A DNA stretch of 63,253 bases from Mesostigma viride (GCA_009746045.1 RPFO01001451.1:1-63253), one strand, 5' to 3'. Positions 45,832 through 56,080 are shown, counted from the stretch's first letter. Notes: a model not told the origin generated them from the sequence alone. A program made the numbers and translations.

Positions 45832-46179
45832 GCTGGACCACTTGTTTCTGCACCTCTTGACGCAGCTGCAAACCAAGCTCTTCAACCTTCTTGCTTTGGT
45901 TCTCCATAGCTCGTTGCATCTCTCTCATCGTCTGTTCCACGCCCACCAGTACGGGGGTCGGCGGCGGCAGCGGCTGGGTACGCTCTGGCTGGGTGCGCTC
46001 TGGCTGCCGTGCAGGACCTTGCCACATCGGCCGGCGCATTGGTGGTTTGCACCGGCCAAAAAATCTACTTTCATGGCACCAGATTTCTTTCCTAGCACCC
46101 ATTTTCTACAATCGTCCCCGGCATAACACAAATCAATCAATTCGTCCATGTCATCGCTTCGGCTATCAGCATCGGGCAT
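45512..46179 (-). CDS. Putative polyQ coiled-coil protein of the 9.3-kb element
   Basis: ATG at 46179 gives MPDADSRSDDMDELIDLC ... GAMKVDF, then an A6 run on the plus strand (46058-46063) marks a frame change to GRCKPPMRRPMWQGPARQPERTQP. This leads into a coiled coil (VEQTMREMQRAMENQSKKVEELGLQLRQEVQKQ) and about 60 Gln. After the Gln tract the sequence is Arg/Ser/Cys-rich. The coherent two-frame reading suggests a real gene of the element or host, but the repeat tract makes this uncertain. Confidence 0.4.
45649..45829. repeat. CTG/CAG trinucleotide repeat
   Basis: About 180 bp of ctg triplets with a block of ttgctgcag interruptions at 45738-45790. Encodes polyGln on the minus strand. Confidence 0.92.
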
Positions 46180-46329
46180 AGTTCCCGTGGCTAGTGCCCA
46201 TCATTCTTTCCACCTTGAGCGGGGCGAAGTCACGAATTCAAGCGCGAAGTGCATTTGAATCAAGCGGGAACTGGGTGACACTCCTTGAAGACGTGCAGCT
46301 CCAAGGCATGCAAATGATGCAATGTATGA

Positions 46330-47320
46330 AAGATACGATACGCAAAGTTCAGGTGTTCAGGTGAAGCCGTGAAGACGTGGTGAAGACAGGTGAAGACGCG
46401 GTGAAGACGTGAAGACGTGAAGACGTGAAGACGTGAAGACGTGAAGACACGATACGGCAAGTTCAGGTGAAGTTCAGGTGTTCAGGTGAAGCCGTGAAGA
46501 CGTGAAGACGCGAAGACGTGAAGACGTGGTGAAGACAGGTGAAGACGCGGTGAAGACGTGAAGACGTGAAGACGTGAAGACGTGAAGACGTGAAGACGTG
46601 AAGACACGATACGGCAAGTTCAGGTGAAGTTCAGGTGTTCAGGTGAAGCCGTGAAGACGTGAAGACGCGAAGACGTGAAGACGTGGTGAAGACAGGTGAA
46701 GACGCGGTGAAGACGTGAAGACGTGAAGACGTGAAGACGTGAAGACGTGAAGACACGATACGGCAAGTTCAGGTGAAGTTCAGGTGTTCAGGTGAAGCCG
46801 TGAAGCCGTGAAGCCGTGAAGCCGTGAAGACGTGGTGAAGACAGGTGAAGACGCGGTGAAGACGTGAAGACGTGAAGACGTGAAGACGTGAAGACGTGAA
46901 GACACGATACGGCAAGTTCAGGTGAAGTTCAGGTGTTCAGGTGAAGCCGTGAAGCCGTGAAGCCGTGAAGCCGTGAAGACGTGGTGAAGACAGGTGAAGA
47001 CGCGGTGAAGACGTGAAGACGTGAAGACGTGAAGACGTGAAGACGTGAAGACACGATACGGCAAGTTCAGGTGAAGTTCAGGTGTTCAGGTGAAGCCGTG
47101 AAGACGTGAAGACGCGAAGACGTGAAGACGTGGTGAAGACAGGTGAAGACGCGGTGAAGACGTGAAGACGTGAAGACGTGCATGCAAGGTATCAAAGATA
47201 CGATACGCCGCAAGTTCAGGTGAAGTCGTGAAGACGTGAAGACGTGAAGACGTGAAGACGTGAAGACGTGAAGACGTGAAGACGTGAAGACGTGAAGACG
47301 TGAAGACGTGAAGACCAGGA
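46330..47320. repeat. 8-bp minisatellite (gtgaagac) organised in 149-bp higher-order units
   Basis: gtgaagac octamers. The landmark cacgatacggcaag recurs at 46448, 46605, 46754, 46903 and 47052, giving spacings of 157, 149, 149 and 149 bp. This is higher-order repeat organisation like eukaryotic satellite DNA. It is a second octamer satellite, unrelated in sequence to the one at 44100-45440. Confidence 0.9.
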
Positions 47321-47399
47321 CTGTCACGTGAAGACTGGGACGTGAAGGCAAGTTGCAGCACTCGGCCGCTGCAGTCGCACGCAGGTAGAAACGAGTATT

Positions 47400-47705
47400 G
47401 CTGCTTGAATCTGTCAAGACCCCATCGAATGTAAAACAGGTTTTTCGTAAAGAAATCCGATTCGTGGGCGGGCTTTACATATTGCTTCTGTCCAAGCACT
47501 ACCGGATGTAAAACAGTATACTTCTTGAAGAAAGTTGGGGCTTTGTTGGGCGTCACATTTGACCGGTGGGCGGAGTTTCCTGCTTCTGTGAAGGCGCCAT
47601 CGAATGTAGATCAGTAGATTTTCTAAAGAAATCTGAGTTGTGGGCGGGGCCTTTATTGCTTGTGTCCATCCACCACCGGATGTAGAACAGTAGACTTATT
47701 GAAGG
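47400..47705. repeat. Degenerate ~60-120-bp repeats with ATGTARAWCAG motif
   Basis: Four imperfect copies (near 47413, 47500, 47590 and 47676) share (a/c)(a/t)ccgaatgta-like starts ((cg)gatgtaaaacagt, gaatgtagatcagt), a following tt(c/t)ttgaag or ttctaaag, and a gtgggcggg(g)c end. No ORF. Confidence 0.6.
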
Positions 47706-48780
47706 TGAATCACGATACAACAGCTGTAGTTGACAACATCATGACCGGCACATCTTTCCCCCACCGCTGCTCAACCCGGTCCCCCCCAAACTCCTCCACA
47801 CTTGCCCACCTTTCCACCCTCCTCCACGGCCCGTTGTGTTTGCAGGCGTTGGCACAAAGGGAGGAGGCCGTGCGAGCCGGGAAACTCACGGTATGGTTTG
47901 ATTTCTAGTTTTGTATTAGGACCCTAGGGTAGCTATGTTATATAGGCATGTCTGACAGCATAGCTCACCATTTCATTACCATGGGATGCTGAGCATACCA
48001 TTTCCAGAGAGGTAAGTCAGTCACTCTTCGCAGTTGACAAGTCAGAGAAAGCAATCAAGTGCAGCGTTCACAACTCTTGCCGCTCGTAACCTTTTGTCTG
48101 CCCGGTTTGGCAGCTCCCTGTCTTTGCTTTCTCTCGTATTTCTTTCTTTTGTCTCTTTTCTACATCTTTCTTTGCTAATTCTTGAATATATGATGCTATT
48201 GTAGCATCCTTCTAGCGCGGATCGCTCTTAATATCCTTCTCGCGCACGTTTCCTCGCTTTTTCTCATGTAAGAGCGTCTTCCCTGCCCATGCAGCGTGTA
48301 CCTGGTGTGTGTGGCTCTGCCTTGCCAATCACAACTGACCGACATGCTGGTCAGGCACTGCAGGTCGTTGCCCTTGCGTGTGTGAACCTGCTGTTTTGGC
48401 TGTTCCCATGGCCGCTGCGTGTGTCCGTGAATGATACCATGGGAGGGAGACTTCTCCCATGGGTCCCCTTCGCTGACACTCGTGATGTAGGTTCGCGTCG
48501 ACTTGTTTCTCTCACTGTGCCCATATTGGCCTCGCACGGCTTTGTCTCTCATTCCTTGTTTGCATGCGGCGGCGTGTAGACCATCATCTTCATCCGAGAC
48601 CGCAACAGCAAGGGCCAGGAGGTGAGTAATTGCTGAGGGCATGGCTCCTATCCCCTGATGAGTCTAGCGCCATGTACCACCCTCTATGCCTGCATATAGG
48701 TGACGCATTGAAAATGCAAGCATCTTACTAGAAGTAGCACGGGCCTCCGAGGTGAGATTTTGCGCAGGCCTCATGATCCC
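47706..48780. other. Element interior without clear genes
   Basis: Mixed sequence containing only short ORFs with no natural composition. A tttcttt/tctct pyrimidine-rich stretch lies at about 48118-48180. Nothing else supported. Confidence 0.45.
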
Positions 48781-48789
48781 AATGGACCT

Positions 48790-49810
48790 GCGAAGCGCAT
48801 GGCGCGCATGGGCGGCCGGCCGGCGCAGCTGGCATGCGGCGGGGCGGGGCTGTCGACGGGCGGCGGGGCAGGGCCGTCGGCGCGCGGGGGGCCAGCGGCG
48901 CTGCCGGTGCGCGCGGGCGGCGGGCCGGCGCACCTGGCATGCGGCGGGGCAGGGCTGTCGACGGGCGGCGGGGCGGGGCAGTCGACGGGCGGCGGGGCAG
49001 GGCCAGCGGCGCTGCCGGCGCGCGTGGGCGGCGGGCCGGCGCAGCTGGCATGCGGCGGGGCGGGGCTGTCGACGGGCGGCGGGGCAGGGCTGTCGACGGG
49101 CGGCGGGGCAGGGCTGTCGACGGGCGGCGGGGCAGGGCCGTCGGCGCGCGGGGGCCAGCGGCGCTGCCGGCGCGCGCGGGCGGCGGGCCGGCGCACCTGG
49201 CATGCGGTGGGTCGGGGCTGTCGACGGGCGGCGGGGCGGGGCAGTCGACGGGCGGCGGGGCAGGGCCGTCAGCGCGCGGGGGGCCAGCGGCGCTGCCGGC
49301 GCGCGTGGGCGGCGGGCCGGCGCAGCTGGCATGCGGCGGGGCGGGGCAGTCGACAGGCGGCGGGGCGGGGCAGCCGGTGCGCGGCGGGGCGGCGCCGTCG
49401 GCGGGCGGCGAGGTGGCGCAGCCAGCGCGCAGCGAGGTGGCAGCGGCGGCGCAGCCTGCATGCGGCGGGGCAGGGCTGTCGACGGGCGGCGGGGCGGGGC
49501 AGTCGACGGGCGGCGGGGCAGGGCCGTCGGCGCGCGGGGGCCAGCGGCGCTGCCGGCGCGCATGGGCGGCGGGCCGGCGCAGCTGGCATGCGGCGGGGCG
49601 GGGCTGTCAACGGGCGGCGGGGCAGGGCCGTCGGCGCGCGGGGGGCCAACGGCGCTGCCGGCGCGCGTGGGCGGCGGGCCGGCGCAGCTGGCATGCGGCG
49701 GGGCGGGGCAGCCTGTCGACGGGCTACGGGGCGGGGCAGCCGGCGCGCGGCGGGCCGGCGGCGCAGCCGGCGGGCAGCGGAGCGGCGGAGCGGCGGAGCG
49801 GCACAGCCGG
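48790..49810. repeat. GC-rich minisatellite (24-bp gtcgacgggcggcggggcag core)
   Basis: About 1 kb of very GC-rich tandem repeats. A 24-bp unit beginning gtcgacgggcggcggggcag is clear at 49066-49145. Longer units alternate with cgcgcgggggccagcggcgctgcc and cgcagctggcatgcggcgggg blocks. The repeat opens long artefactual ORFs in nearly all frames; none is accepted as a gene. Confidence 0.88.
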
Positions 49811-49833
49811 TGCCTGAAAAACGCGGTCGCTCA

Positions 49834-51364
49834 ATGAAGGTGCACCACGCCGTCTTCTTCCAGGTACAGGGCAACACAGAGACCTGGTTGTCCTACCGGA
49901 CCACGGAGTCCCAAAAGACGCCGTGGCAGCCCGCGGGGACTCGACAGGAAGGCGCGCCACGGTGCGGGAAGGCGATGACACAGCCATACAGGTTTGATGC
50001 GGAGGGGCGGCCGCTGTTTGGCGTCCGACTTGTGGATCCAGACCGCATTCCGATGTTGCAGGACACCCCAGCCTTCGCACCATTGAACATGGAGTTTCTG
50101 GGGAAGGAGCTGGAGTCGATCAAAACAAGGGTCGAGAAGTTGCCCCATGGCATCTGGCAGTGGTACTTTCCGCCCGACACCATCAAGCCAAACAAGGCCT
50201 TTTTTCGCAAGTCAAGTCCCACATGCCCCTGAGGAGGTGCCTGAGGAGTGGCGCCCTTTGCCGTGGCCATCTCGCGCGGACATCTCCGCCCTGCGTGAGC
50301 ACGATGCAGCGCCTGAACCACCACCGACGCAAGAAGAGCACTTCATGGCGTTGGTCGACGCAGAGGCGGTGCGCGTCACCCCGCTGGTAGACCGAGTTCG
50401 TCATGATGGCCACACACAGCAGGAATGGGCGGCAGAAGACAGGGCCATGGCAGCCAAGGTCGCTTACTTGAAGCGCATGCAAGGCGTTGAGAAAGGCTCC
50501 GCTGTTCTATACTGGCACCCTTCAGCTGGTATTCTCTGCAACTCGAAGCTCACGTGGACTCCAGTCCTCGTTGGCATCATCAAGGAGGTGGTTGCGAAGG
50601 AGGATGGCGGCCAACCTTCTATTGAGCTCTTTGTATACCGCGCTAAGCATTTGCATGACACGTGGCACCCGTGGAATACAGACATTGCGCAATGGCCCCA
50701 TCCGCCAACCACTGCGGCGCACACGGTGATCATCACCGCCTCAGACCTCGTCTTGACACAAGTGGTGGGCAAGCGAGGTCAGCCGCCCCATGGAGTCTCC
50801 TTGGGTGCGAACAAAAAGCTCACCAAGGAGTGCCTAAAGGCGCTGAAGGAGGTGCCCTATGACGCGGAACACCCGGTCGTGAAGTGGCAAGATGCTGAAT
50901 GCTCGAAGGGCATCGTCGGCATGGCGAAGGCATGCTGGGAAGGCGTAACGCTGCAGGTCAAGAGTGGCAGCCGCAACCTCGTAGGGCAAGTCGTGTGTCA
51001 TTGGGCGTCGGAGCGTGTGACATCCGCGGACGGTCGCACCGAAAGCCGGGACGGCAGGTACCATGGTCGTGTCGCTGTTGTCGACACGCAAAACGACATG
51101 GTAGCCATGTACTGGGGTGCCCGTTGGGAGGAGGACGCGGTTTCTTGCGTGCCTCTCCACGAGCTGGAGGCACAGATCTGCGGGTGCCCCGGTGTGGTCG
51201 TCCCTGCGTTGCAAGCGCCGGATATCACCCTGGCCGAGGCTCGATTGCGCGAGATGGTTCCACCCAGCGACGTTGTGGCGGAGAACAACAACGCAGGCGC
51301 CTCCCGGCGTCGGAAGCGAGCGCTCATCCTTGCCGATGACGATGACGACGACGACGACTGCTGA
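49834..51364 (+). CDS. Unknown ~510-residue protein carried by the 9.3-kb element (one frameshift)
   Basis: ATG at 49834 directly after the GC minisatellite. The first ORF ends at 50232; the natural continuation is the ORF 50147-51364, joined at a T6 run (50200-50205): DTIKPNKAFF then ASQVPHAPEEVPEEW. Normal codon-like composition, no repeats. Recognisable segments: GIWQWYFPP, SAVLYWHPSAGILCNSKLTWTPVLVGII, two half-domains with GR-rich loops (GRTESRDGRYHGRVAVVD), and an acidic Asp8 C-terminus after a basic patch (RRRKRALILADDDDDDDDC). No transposase triad seen. It may be the element's own protein or captured host sequence. Confidence 0.55.
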
Positions 51365-51393
51365 AGCGCAAGCAGCGTTGTTGTCATTGAGCT

Positions 51394-51760
51394 GCTCATG
51401 TGCTGCTGCTGCTGCTGTGCTGCCATGCTACTGCTGCTGCATTGCTGCCGTGCTGCTGCTGTGCTATTGTGCTGATGTGTTGCTGCATTGCTGCCGTGCC
51501 GCTGATGTATTGCTGTCGTGCTGCTGTGTTGATGCACTGCTGCATTGCTGCCGTGCTGCTGAGCTAGTACTGCCTATTAGTGAATTTCCTATCAATGGAC
51601 TATAGTCCACTGATAGGAAATTCAGGAATCGGCATACTAAGTTGCTGCTGCGCTGACTTGTGCTCCTGCTATGCGGCCGTGTTGATGTGCTACAGTTGTG
51701 CTGCTGCTGTGCTACGGTCATGCTGCTGCTGTGTTGCTGGGCTGATGTGTTGTTGCATTG
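51394..51760. repeat. Degenerate tgctg-rich repeats
   Basis: Irregular alternation of gctgctgtgctg, gctgatgtgttgctg and cattgctgccgtg units, interrupted by the hairpin at 51580-51626. No coding potential. Confidence 0.7.
51580..51626. repeat. Near-perfect 44-bp palindrome
   Basis: tgaatttcctatcaatgga, ctatag, then the inverse sequence with one mismatch per arm (tcaatgg against ccactga). It sits inside the tgctg-rich repeat and could be a small insertion or recombination hotspot. Confidence 0.75.
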
Positions 51761-51769
51761 ATGTAGTGG

Positions 51770-52635
51770 CTATTGTTCCGCTACTACAATTTGCTACTGA
51801 TGCCGCTGCTGGTGCTTTTTTGCATGTCAGTGCCCGCTATGTTCACACCACTGTTGCCGCGGTTGGTATCGCGTGATTTCCACCGGTTGTGCGTTGACAT
51901 GTGTTACTCATGCATTTCCCCCTATATTTGGTAGCACGCGGTTTCGCGTTAGTTAGGTGCAGACAGCTGCATGTAGACAAACATCTTGTTTAAGTCGGTC
52001 AATTAACTGTTCTTGACGCATCATGGTCCAAGTCGACCGACCTGTAGGGACCAGTAGAGCAATTGTCTAGGAGAAAGAGCGTGATCGCTGCAGAAGCCGC
52101 GTGGCAGCCGTGGCTGTACCTGTAGTACGACCTGCATATATATGGATACTGTATTTGGATACTGGGTTGTTTATCAATTCTGGTTTTAATTTATTTAGTG
52201 TACCTGGTGTTGGCATGCCAACTCAGTGCTAAACTACTTTATGCACAATGATGCAACTTGATGCTATAGTGACGTGCCACGATGTAACTTTATTAACTTC
52301 ACCATTAGTCATGGGGTCAATAGGATTGCTCATTATGCCATGTTAACATGAACCATGGGTTACGTAATAGTGAAAACAGTAATCATGATGCTCCACTTGA
52401 AGTCTCCAACATGGTCATGTTTGGAATTTTATTGATCATACTTACAATATATGAAAAGAGACAACAAACGTGGAAGCATGGCACGCCGAGGCCGATAATA
52501 TGTGTGAAATATGAAAAGAGACAACATCTTTGGCAAGCATGATCATATCATGCTTGCCAAACATATTAATGATATCGACCATGTCCAGAAACCATGTTTG
52601 CCAATGGTGCATTTAGGATACATTTGAAGCCGTGC
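51770..52635. other. Element right subterminal region with hairpins
   Basis: No accepted gene. It contains a duplicated atatgaaaagagacaaca (52449 and 52508) and a perfect hairpin ttggcaagcatga/tcatgcttgccaa at 52530-52560. A second perfect 14-bp stem (ttaggatacatttg/caaatgtatcctaa, 52614-52649) overlaps the terminal repeat. Confidence 0.6.
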
Positions 52636-52664
52636 AAATGTATCCTAATCCGGTAAAACCACCC
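52636..52664 (-). repeat. Right terminal inverted repeat of the 9.3-kb element
   Basis: 29-bp perfect inverse of 43371-43399, followed by the tgg duplicate at 52665-52667. Confidence 0.92.
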
Positions 52665-53326
52665 TGGCACAGTTTGTATCTTCTGTCAACGAGTACGGCA
52701 GAGAAATCTTGGAGTTCAGGGTGTTCAACCTGATAACGGGGGGGTATGACCTGTCCTTTGTGATTGCAGCACATGATGCGTATGATCCACCTGCCAAGAC
52801 TTATCGCTGGGATTTCTCAGCCGGCAAAACAACCACCGTCAATGACACTGTCGTCAGCTTCACCGGGACCGGCACAGTCAGTGAGGGGGTGCTCAAGGAG
52901 GCGGGAGCACAATTTGACGTTGCAAGGAATGTGGGGGTCACCGGCACGTTCTCTCTTATCATAAAGGTGATCCCACAGTTTGATCTCTCCACTCTCACCC
53001 TCCTCACCGACCTGATCATGTACGGCTATCTGCAGGTCCAGGTTGCGAGTGGGGGATACCTGGCTTTCTCCGATGGATGGGCCGCACCCATCATAATGAC
53101 CACACCTGTGGGCGCGGCCCCCTTTGTTTTGTGCATCACCATGAGAGGCAGCGAGGCAAGGTTCTATCTGGACGGCCAACTGGTCGCCTCATCTACTAAC
53201 GCTCTGCTCGGCCCCCGTACCGACCTTGTCCTCGTGGGCGGCTATGTTGGTGACGTGTTCTACACTGACCTGCGACTGGTAGCGGGCGTCGCCATCTCTG
53301 ATCAGAACACTATGCTGCATGGATAG
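52665..53326 (+). pseudogene. LamG/concanavalin-like protein, 3' part (interrupted gene)
   Basis: Continuation of the gene begun at 43265, in the same frame. The reading starts LAQFVSSVNEYGREILEF, identical to the paralogue at 53377, then diverges after AYDPPAK into a full domain: KTYRWDFSAGKTTTVNDT ... FSLIIKVIPQFD ... GYLAFSDGWAAPIIM ... SEARFYLDGQLVASSTN. The sequence ARFYLDGQLV is the typical turn of LamG/concanavalin carbohydrate-binding domains. Total corrected length is about 255 residues. Probably a virion lectin-like appendage protein. Confidence 0.8.
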
Positions 53327-53376
53327 CGCAATGCGGATGCGGGCCTCATAACATCTGATCCTAATCATGATCAAAC

Positions 53377-53616
53377 ATGTCGTCTACAAAGACAATTGAC
53401 CGACTAGAGGTTAACAAGTCGATCACCTTCCCCGATCTGAGCACCCTATCGTCTATGAACCCTTTAATGATGGGAAAGCTGGCACAGTTTGTATCTTCTG
53501 TCAACGAGTACGGCAGAGAAATCTTGGAGTTCAGGGTGTTCAACCTGATAACGGGGGGATATGACCTGTCCTTTGTGATTGCCGCACGTGATGCGTATGA
53601 CCCTCCCAATGCTTAA
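53377..53616 (+). CDS. Truncated paralogue of the LamG-like protein
   Basis: 79 residues from ATG 53377. Nearly identical over its whole length to the first ~78 residues of the interrupted gene at 43265/52665, then ends PNA-stop just before the LamG domain. The duplication includes the 5' flank (gatgtcatccacaaagac versus catgtcgtctacaaagac with synonymous changes). It may be a functional short version of the N-terminal module or a decaying duplicate. It provides the empty-site control for the 9.3-kb insertion. Confidence 0.65.
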   Translation: MSSTKTIDRLEVNKSITFPDLSTLSSMNPLMMGKLAQFVSSVNEYGREILEFRVFNLITGGYDLSFVIAARDAYDPPNA

Positions 53617-53670
53617 AATTTTGTTCAAAAGTTGTCATTAAATATGTTCAATTAATAATGAAAGCTTGTC

Positions 53671-54240
53671 ATGTTGCTGAGAAAACTTGGTCTGAAAAAC
53701 AATTCTATAAAGTCATTTTCCAAACCAGGCGCCAAGGAGGCGCTGCGGAATCTAACACTGCAAGATTTAACCCCCTTCTCATTCGATGGCCATGTTTTCT
53801 CGCCGGCCAAGGTTGTTAGGGTGTACGACGGGGACACTGTGAAGGTGGCCATACTGTCTCCATGGGACAGCCTGCCAACACTGCTAACGGTCCGGCTCTG
53901 GGGCACGGACGCCGACGAAATCGCGCCCGGTATCGACAAGCCCAACAGGGAGGAAACAAGATTGCGCGCCGTGAAGGCCAGGAACAGGCTGGTGCAGTTG
54001 ACGACGGACGTCAGCATCGACTTGGATGACGTGGAGAAGACAACAAAGGACGTTCAGACCATGATCGACACCGTCAACCAGAAACTCGTCACCGTCCAAT
54101 GCCACGGTTTTGACTGCTTTGGCCGCGTGTTGGGCGTGCTTTACACCCAAGATGGGACGTGCGTTAACAAGGTGCTGCTGGACGAGGAGCTGGTGAACCT
54201 GCAGCCGACCGCCAACAGGCGCAAGGGAGTGGTCTTGTGA
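53671..54240 (+). CDS. Staphylococcal-nuclease-like (SNase/TNase) protein
   Basis: 189 residues from ATG 53671. SNase fold markers: KVVRVYDGDTVKVAI (D53, D55, T56 region, calcium/catalytic), LLTVRLWGTDADEI (R75, D80, E83), and FDCFGRVLGVLY with the second catalytic Arg. SNases cleave DNA or RNA. A ~40-residue insertion (DLDDVEKTTKDVQTMIDTVNQ) lies between the two active-site segments. Signal peptide not evident. Homologues occur in several giant viruses. Convergent with the 54252-55534 gene. Confidence 0.82.
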   Translation: MLLRKLGLKNNSIKSFSKPGAKEALRNLTLQDLTPFSFDGHVFSPAKVVRVYDGDTVKVAILSPWDSLPTLLTVRLWGTDADEIAPGIDKPNREETRLRAVKARNRLVQLTTDVSIDLDDVEKTTKDVQTMIDTVNQKLVTVQCHGFDCFGRVLGVLYTQDGTCVNKVLLDEELVNLQPTANRRKGVVL

Positions 54241-54251
54241 TTTTACTACAA

Positions 54252-55534
54252 TTACAAGTCCATGACCACTTTAGTGGGGTCGCTGACAGCGGCCGCCTTC
54301 TTGCCCCCGGTCCTCCTCCTTGTCTTCTTCTTGCTCCCGTCCATCTGCACCGTACGGATCTCGTCTCCTTGCACAGACGCATCGTCGTACAAGCTCTCGC
54401 CCCCGTCATCGATGATCTGCACCACATGTTCCCTGGGGGGCTGGGCGGCATGGCCTCCTGCACAAACCTGTCCATGTTCACGGGAGGCGCGACGTCCGGC
54501 CTGTACAGCATGGGCCCGCGCATAACGTACCCAGTCCCACCGCCCCCACCATCCGCATCCCCTCTAGGGACAGTCTGCGGCGGAGGAGGGGGCTGTGGAG
54601 CGGCGGCCGCCTCCTGCTTGGAGATCATCATCTTCACGATGCTCTTCATCAGCTCTGGGTCTGTCTTGGCTATCTCAGACATGGACGGCAGACCGGAGCT
54701 CGCGAACGAGGCGGACATATGGAACATCATGGCTGACCCTCCCAGCATCAGCATGAGCTCCATTTCTGGGGGCATGGACACGCGGTGGCGGTGCTTGTCG
54801 TACAAGCGCTCGAACACGCCATCGTAATCCGTGACGTTTGCCAGTATACTCTCTGACCACCCATCCAATCGCAAGCCAATGGGGTCGTACCGGTTGTTGA
54901 AGAACTGCATGGCGGACGTGGTGGCCACCAGCATCTGTCGCATCGTGTTGATGGCATGCTTGGTCTCTATGGAGCGGGACACCTTATCGTACTCGAACCG
55001 CATCTCATCGATGTCCGTGCGCATGTCAAAGCTGGGAACGCTGAACCCCTTCTCCTTGTACCGATGCAGTTTGTGCAGAATGTCCAGCTTCTCTGCGTGC
55101 ACCTCCTGTGGGCTCTTCCTTGGCAGCATGGCCTCGTGGTCGATCACGTCCTCGCCATAGTGCATATCATCCCCCTCGTCCCCCAGATCGTAGTCATCGT
55201 ACTCGTCAAACTGGAATTCCCTCTCGTGAACAGGGGGTGGCATTGGAGGAGGCGCGAACACCGACTTGGTCTTCTTCGGGTTCGCGAGCATGTCGAACGC
55301 GTCCTCTTGGTGTTTGCCGCCCCCCCTGCCCTTACTGCCCCCCTTGTCCTTGTGAGAATGCTTGTTTTTGGAGCGAGGAGGGACCGCACCGATCGGACCG
55401 GGCCAATCCCCGTAATCGTCATCCACTATATCTACATTGTCCATGACACCTCCGCGCACCACCGGGGCGCTGACCCCGCCGCCCGCGCCATCGTCCGCCT
55501 CCTCCACCTCTATGGGGATCAGTTTTGTAGACAT
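54252..55534 (-). CDS. Giant-virus conserved structural-type protein (DUF5767-like), one frameshift
   Basis: ATG at 55534. Acidic, disordered N-terminus (~165 residues), then a conserved core: ILHKLHRYKEKGF ... TMRQMLVATTSAMQFFNNRYDPIGLRLDGWSESI ... YDGVFERLYDKHRH ... PEMELMLMLGGSAMMFHMS. This matches by eye the family I know as DUF5767, widespread in mimivirus- and phycodnavirus-like genomes. A G6 run (54435-54440) shifts the frame. The natural C-terminus (REHVVQIIDDGGESLYDD ... KAAAVSDPTKVVMDL) is read in another frame to a TAA at 54252. The Arg/Cys-rich tail in the long ORF (to 54164) is an artefact. Confidence 0.75.
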
Positions 55535-55612
55535 GAATGCTACTATGCGTCCTGATTTGAACTCGCGTGGAAGCGCGCGCTGTCTGCCTGATGCGTTTGC
55601 GGGTGGGATATT

Positions 55613-56080
55613 ATGCGGCCACATCGTATCATGGCTTCAAACAACGAGTTTGATATCGTAGAGTTGCGCCCTGGCGTGTTGCAATTCTTTTACCCGTGGG
55701 GAGAAAAGGCCGGCTACATGTTTGCAAGTAGGGCCATACCAGACAGTATAAACATGGAGCAAGGGCGTCCACTTGGCCCGATGTTTGTGGGTGATGCTAT
55801 ACCAGAGCACAAAGAGTTGGGTAGGAACAACTTTTCATTCAACAAGCATCACGTGTGCAATAATAAAAACTGTGAAGAGGTCGCATTGAAAATGAAAATG
55901 TGTAATAAATGCAAAACGGCGAGGTATTGCTCGAAATCATGTCAGGAAGAGTCGTGGGCGTGTCACAAGACTGCCTGTGATTTGTTAAAGTCTGGGTGGT
56001 CGGGGCACCTGAATGCAGATTTGCTTCGAGTGGTTTACATGCGATGGATATCGCGCCAGGTGGAAGATTTTAATCGCTAG
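55613..56080 (+). CDS. Short MYND zinc-finger protein
   Basis: 155 residues from ATG 55613 (a second ATG at 55631 is possible). C-terminal half is a MYND finger: C-x4-C (CNNKNC), C-x2-C (CNKC), YC-x3-C (RYCSKSC), H-x3-C (CHKTAC). The N-terminal half (VELRPGVLQFFYPWGEKAGYMFAS) is a small domain not recognised. Likely mediates binding to host or viral partners. Shares a divergent promoter region with the DUF5767-like gene. Confidence 0.8.
   Translation: MRPHRIMASNNEFDIVELRPGVLQFFYPWGEKAGYMFASRAIPDSINMEQGRPLGPMFVGDAIPEHKELGRNNFSFNKHHVCNNKNCEEVALKMKMCNKCKTARYCSKSCQEESWACHKTACDLLKSGWSGHLNADLLRVVYMRWISRQVEDFNR

Larger units (their letters stand above)
43371..52664. mobile_element. 9.3-kb element with 29-bp perfect terminal inverted repeats
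   Basis: Ends are exact inverted repeats of 29 bp starting GGGTGGTTTTACC (43371-43399 and 52636-52664). Flanked by tgg on both sides (43368-43370, 52665-52667). The empty site is confirmed by the intact paralogue at 53377, which reads straight through (GKLAQFVSS). The interior is made of minisatellites, a CTG repeat, one polyQ ORF and one gene of about 510 residues. No recognised transposase. The 3-bp duplication and GGG ends recall PIF/Harbinger-like elements, but that is only a hint. Confidence 0.9.

Noticed and set aside
47067-47556. ORFs with LHVFTSSR repeats
   Set aside because: Antisense of the gtgaagac satellite.
48664-49877. Six overlapping Arg/Pro/Ala/Gly-rich ORFs
   Set aside because: GC-rich minisatellite lacking AT-rich stop codons; open in all frames with no natural composition.
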